A program made the translations under genes and the position numbers. 7,635 nt of DNA. Origin: Acidimicrobiia bacterium. Its GTDB lineage: Bacteria; Actinomycetota; Acidimicrobiia; Acidimicrobiales; Ilumatobacteraceae. Each line of letters starts with the position of its first letter. The first letter of the stretch is position 1. Location of the stretch: the NCBI GenBank assembly GCA_013811855.1, contig JACCUL010000234.1, positions 1 through 7,635 of the forward strand, written 5' to 3'. The notes beneath the pieces were generated by a model, which searched no databases, had not been told where the DNA came from, and saw only the letters and a program-made list of their open reading frames with translations. This document shows positions 6,743 through 7,635 of this stretch, one piece after another.

Positions 6743-7368
6743 CGGGACCCCTGGTCGCGGTCTGCGACTACGGGATCGGCAACCTGCACTCGGCTCACAA
6801 GGCACTCGTGCGCCTGGGTGCCGACGCCCGCCTGACGGCCGACGGCAGCCTCATCGGCGACGCTGCCGCCGTCGTGCTCCCCGGCGTCGGCGCGTTCGGG
6901 GCGTGCATGGCCGCGCTGCGGGCGACCGGGCTCGAGGACCCGGTCCGCGCTGCCGTCAGCTCCGGCCGACCGTTCCTCGGCGTCTGCGTCGGCACGCAGA
7001 TGCTGTTCGAGTCCAGCGAGGAGGACCCCGGCGCGGAGGGGCTCGGTGTCATCCCGGGCGCCGTGCGCTGGATCTCGGGCGACGTCAAGCGACCGCAGAT
7101 GCAGTGGAACCAGGTGCTCGCCGGCAGGTCGGGCGAGGCGCTGTTCGCCGGGCTGGGGGCGCGGCCGTGGTTCTACTTCGTGCATTCGCTGCACGGCGTC
7201 CCACACGATCCCGCCCTCGTCACGGCGACGTGCGACTACGGCGGCCCGGTCAACGCGGCGTTCCGATCGGGCAACGTGGCCGCCGTGCAGTTCCACCCGG
7301 AGAAGTCAGCCGGCGCCGGGCTCGGGCTCCTGGCCAACTTCGTGGCGCTGGCCGGCGCGGCGTCGTGA
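6739..7368 (+). CDS. hisH: Imidazole glycerol phosphate synthase, glutaminase subunit
   Basis: The 209-residue product is a class I glutamine amidotransferase of normal HisH length. HisH releases ammonia from glutamine and channels it to HisF, which makes IGP and AICAR from PRFAR. The start is GTG 6739 in a GTGA overlap with hisB, with a modest AAGGG site 6 nt upstream. CDYGIGNLHSAHKAL (9-23) and LPGVGAFG (47-54, oxyanion region) are typical. The catalytic triad is C83 in GVCVGTQMLF, with H186 and E188 in VQFHPEKS. WFYFVHS (144-150) and PQMQWNQV (119-126) also fit HisH. The frame continues open upstream through hisB, but that part is out-of-frame sequence. The stop overlaps the hisA GTG. hisF is not in the window and probably follows hisA. 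Confidence 0.97.
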   Translation: MTGPLVAVCDYGIGNLHSAHKALVRLGADARLTADGSLIGDAAAVVLPGVGAFGACMAALRATGLEDPVRAAVSSGRPFLGVCVGTQMLFESSEEDPGAEGLGVIPGAVRWISGDVKRPQMQWNQVLAGRSGEALFAGLGARPWFYFVHSLHGVPHDPALVTATCDYGGPVNAAFRSGNVAAVQFHPEKSAGAGLGLLANFVALAGAAS

Positions 7369-7635
7369 ACGTCACGCTGTACCCGGCGATCGACGTGCGT
7401 GGTGGTCGCGTCGTCCGTTTGCGCCAGGGCGACTTCGAACGCGAGACCGTGTACGGCGACGACGCCGTCGCCGTTGCCGAGTCCTTCTGCGCCCAGGGCG
7501 CGACCTGGATCCACGTCGTCGACCTCGACGCCGCGGCGCACGGCGATCCCGTCAACCGGTCGCTGGTCGCCGCCATCGCCGCGGGGACGCGTGGCCGGGC
7601 CGCGGTGCAGGCCGGGGGCGGCGTTCGCACGGCGG
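7365..7635 (+). CDS. hisA: ProFAR isomerase HisA, N-terminal part
   Basis: Ninety codons are visible before the window ends. The start is GTG 7365, in a GTGA overlap with hisH. HisA is a (beta/alpha)8-barrel enzyme that isomerises ProFAR to PRFAR, the substrate of HisHF. The N-terminus LYPAIDVRGGRVVRLRQGDF carries the catalytic aspartate D10. GATWIHVVDLDAA (45-57) and VQAGGGVRT (81-89) are standard HisA strands, the last being a phosphate-binding loop. Many Actinomycetota use the bifunctional HisA/TrpF enzyme PriA, which has Ser in the LSGG motif at this loop; here it is Gly (G84), as in monofunctional HisA. The second catalytic Asp lies outside the window. Confidence 0.95.
   Translation, partial: MNVTLYPAIDVRGGRVVRLRQGDFERETVYGDDAVAVAESFCAQGATWIHVVDLDAAAHGDPVNRSLVAAIAAGTRGRAAVQAGGGVRTA

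Noticed and set aside
5750..7296. Long minus-strand open frames opposite hisC, hisB and hisH
   Set aside because: They are antisense shadows of well-supported his genes with no recognisable domains.

Overview
The window is uniformly GC-rich, with almost every third codon position G or C. It carries a mycothiol synthase gene (mshD), a pathway essentially confined to Actinomycetota, so the source is very probably a high-GC actinobacterium. The divergent MurJ and the gene arrangement would suit a deep lineage such as Acidimicrobiia, but that is inference. The DNA looks chromosomal: I see no insertion sequence, integrase, tRNA, rRNA or CRISPR array.

Layout: (1) 2-382 is the 3' part of an M23 zinc metallopeptidase. 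(2) 455-2014 is a MurJ/MviN-family lipid flippase that keeps the family's late signatures but lacks two of its N-terminal cavity arginines. A 72-bp gap with a perfect palindrome separates the two genes. (3) On the minus strand, mshD (3975-3082) and rlmN (3085-2036) overlap by ATGA and run convergently into murJ. (4) nth (4030-4674), endonuclease III, is divergent from mshD across a 54-bp promoter region. (5) 4675-4828 holds no protein gene. It has an AT-rich extended -10 box, three successive hairpins and a T-run, and I read it as a candidate small RNA of about 104 nt. (6) A small minus-strand gene of unknown function follows (5032-4829). (7) A tight histidine operon, hisC-hisB-hisH-hisA, fills 5070-7635. 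Every junction is a 4-nt ATGA or GTGA overlap, and hisA runs off the end of the window.

The genes form three functional sets. The first is cell-wall work: peptidoglycan hydrolysis or remodelling and lipid-linked precursor flipping. The second is redox and damage handling around the mshD/nth divergent promoter, with the radical-SAM methyltransferase RlmN coupled to mshD. The third is histidine biosynthesis from the IGP-synthase subunit HisH through dehydratase and aminotransferase.

An initiation pattern recurs. The first gene of each transcription unit (murJ, mshD, nth, hisC) lacks a Shine-Dalgarno sequence but has a TANNNT -10-like hexamer 6-9 nt before the start codon, as expected for leaderless mRNAs. 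The internal gene hisB instead has a very strong Shine-Dalgarno sequence. The most novel-looking item is the candidate RNA at 4703-4806, whose 5' tail and all three hairpin loops carry variants of UCC(C)RCC.
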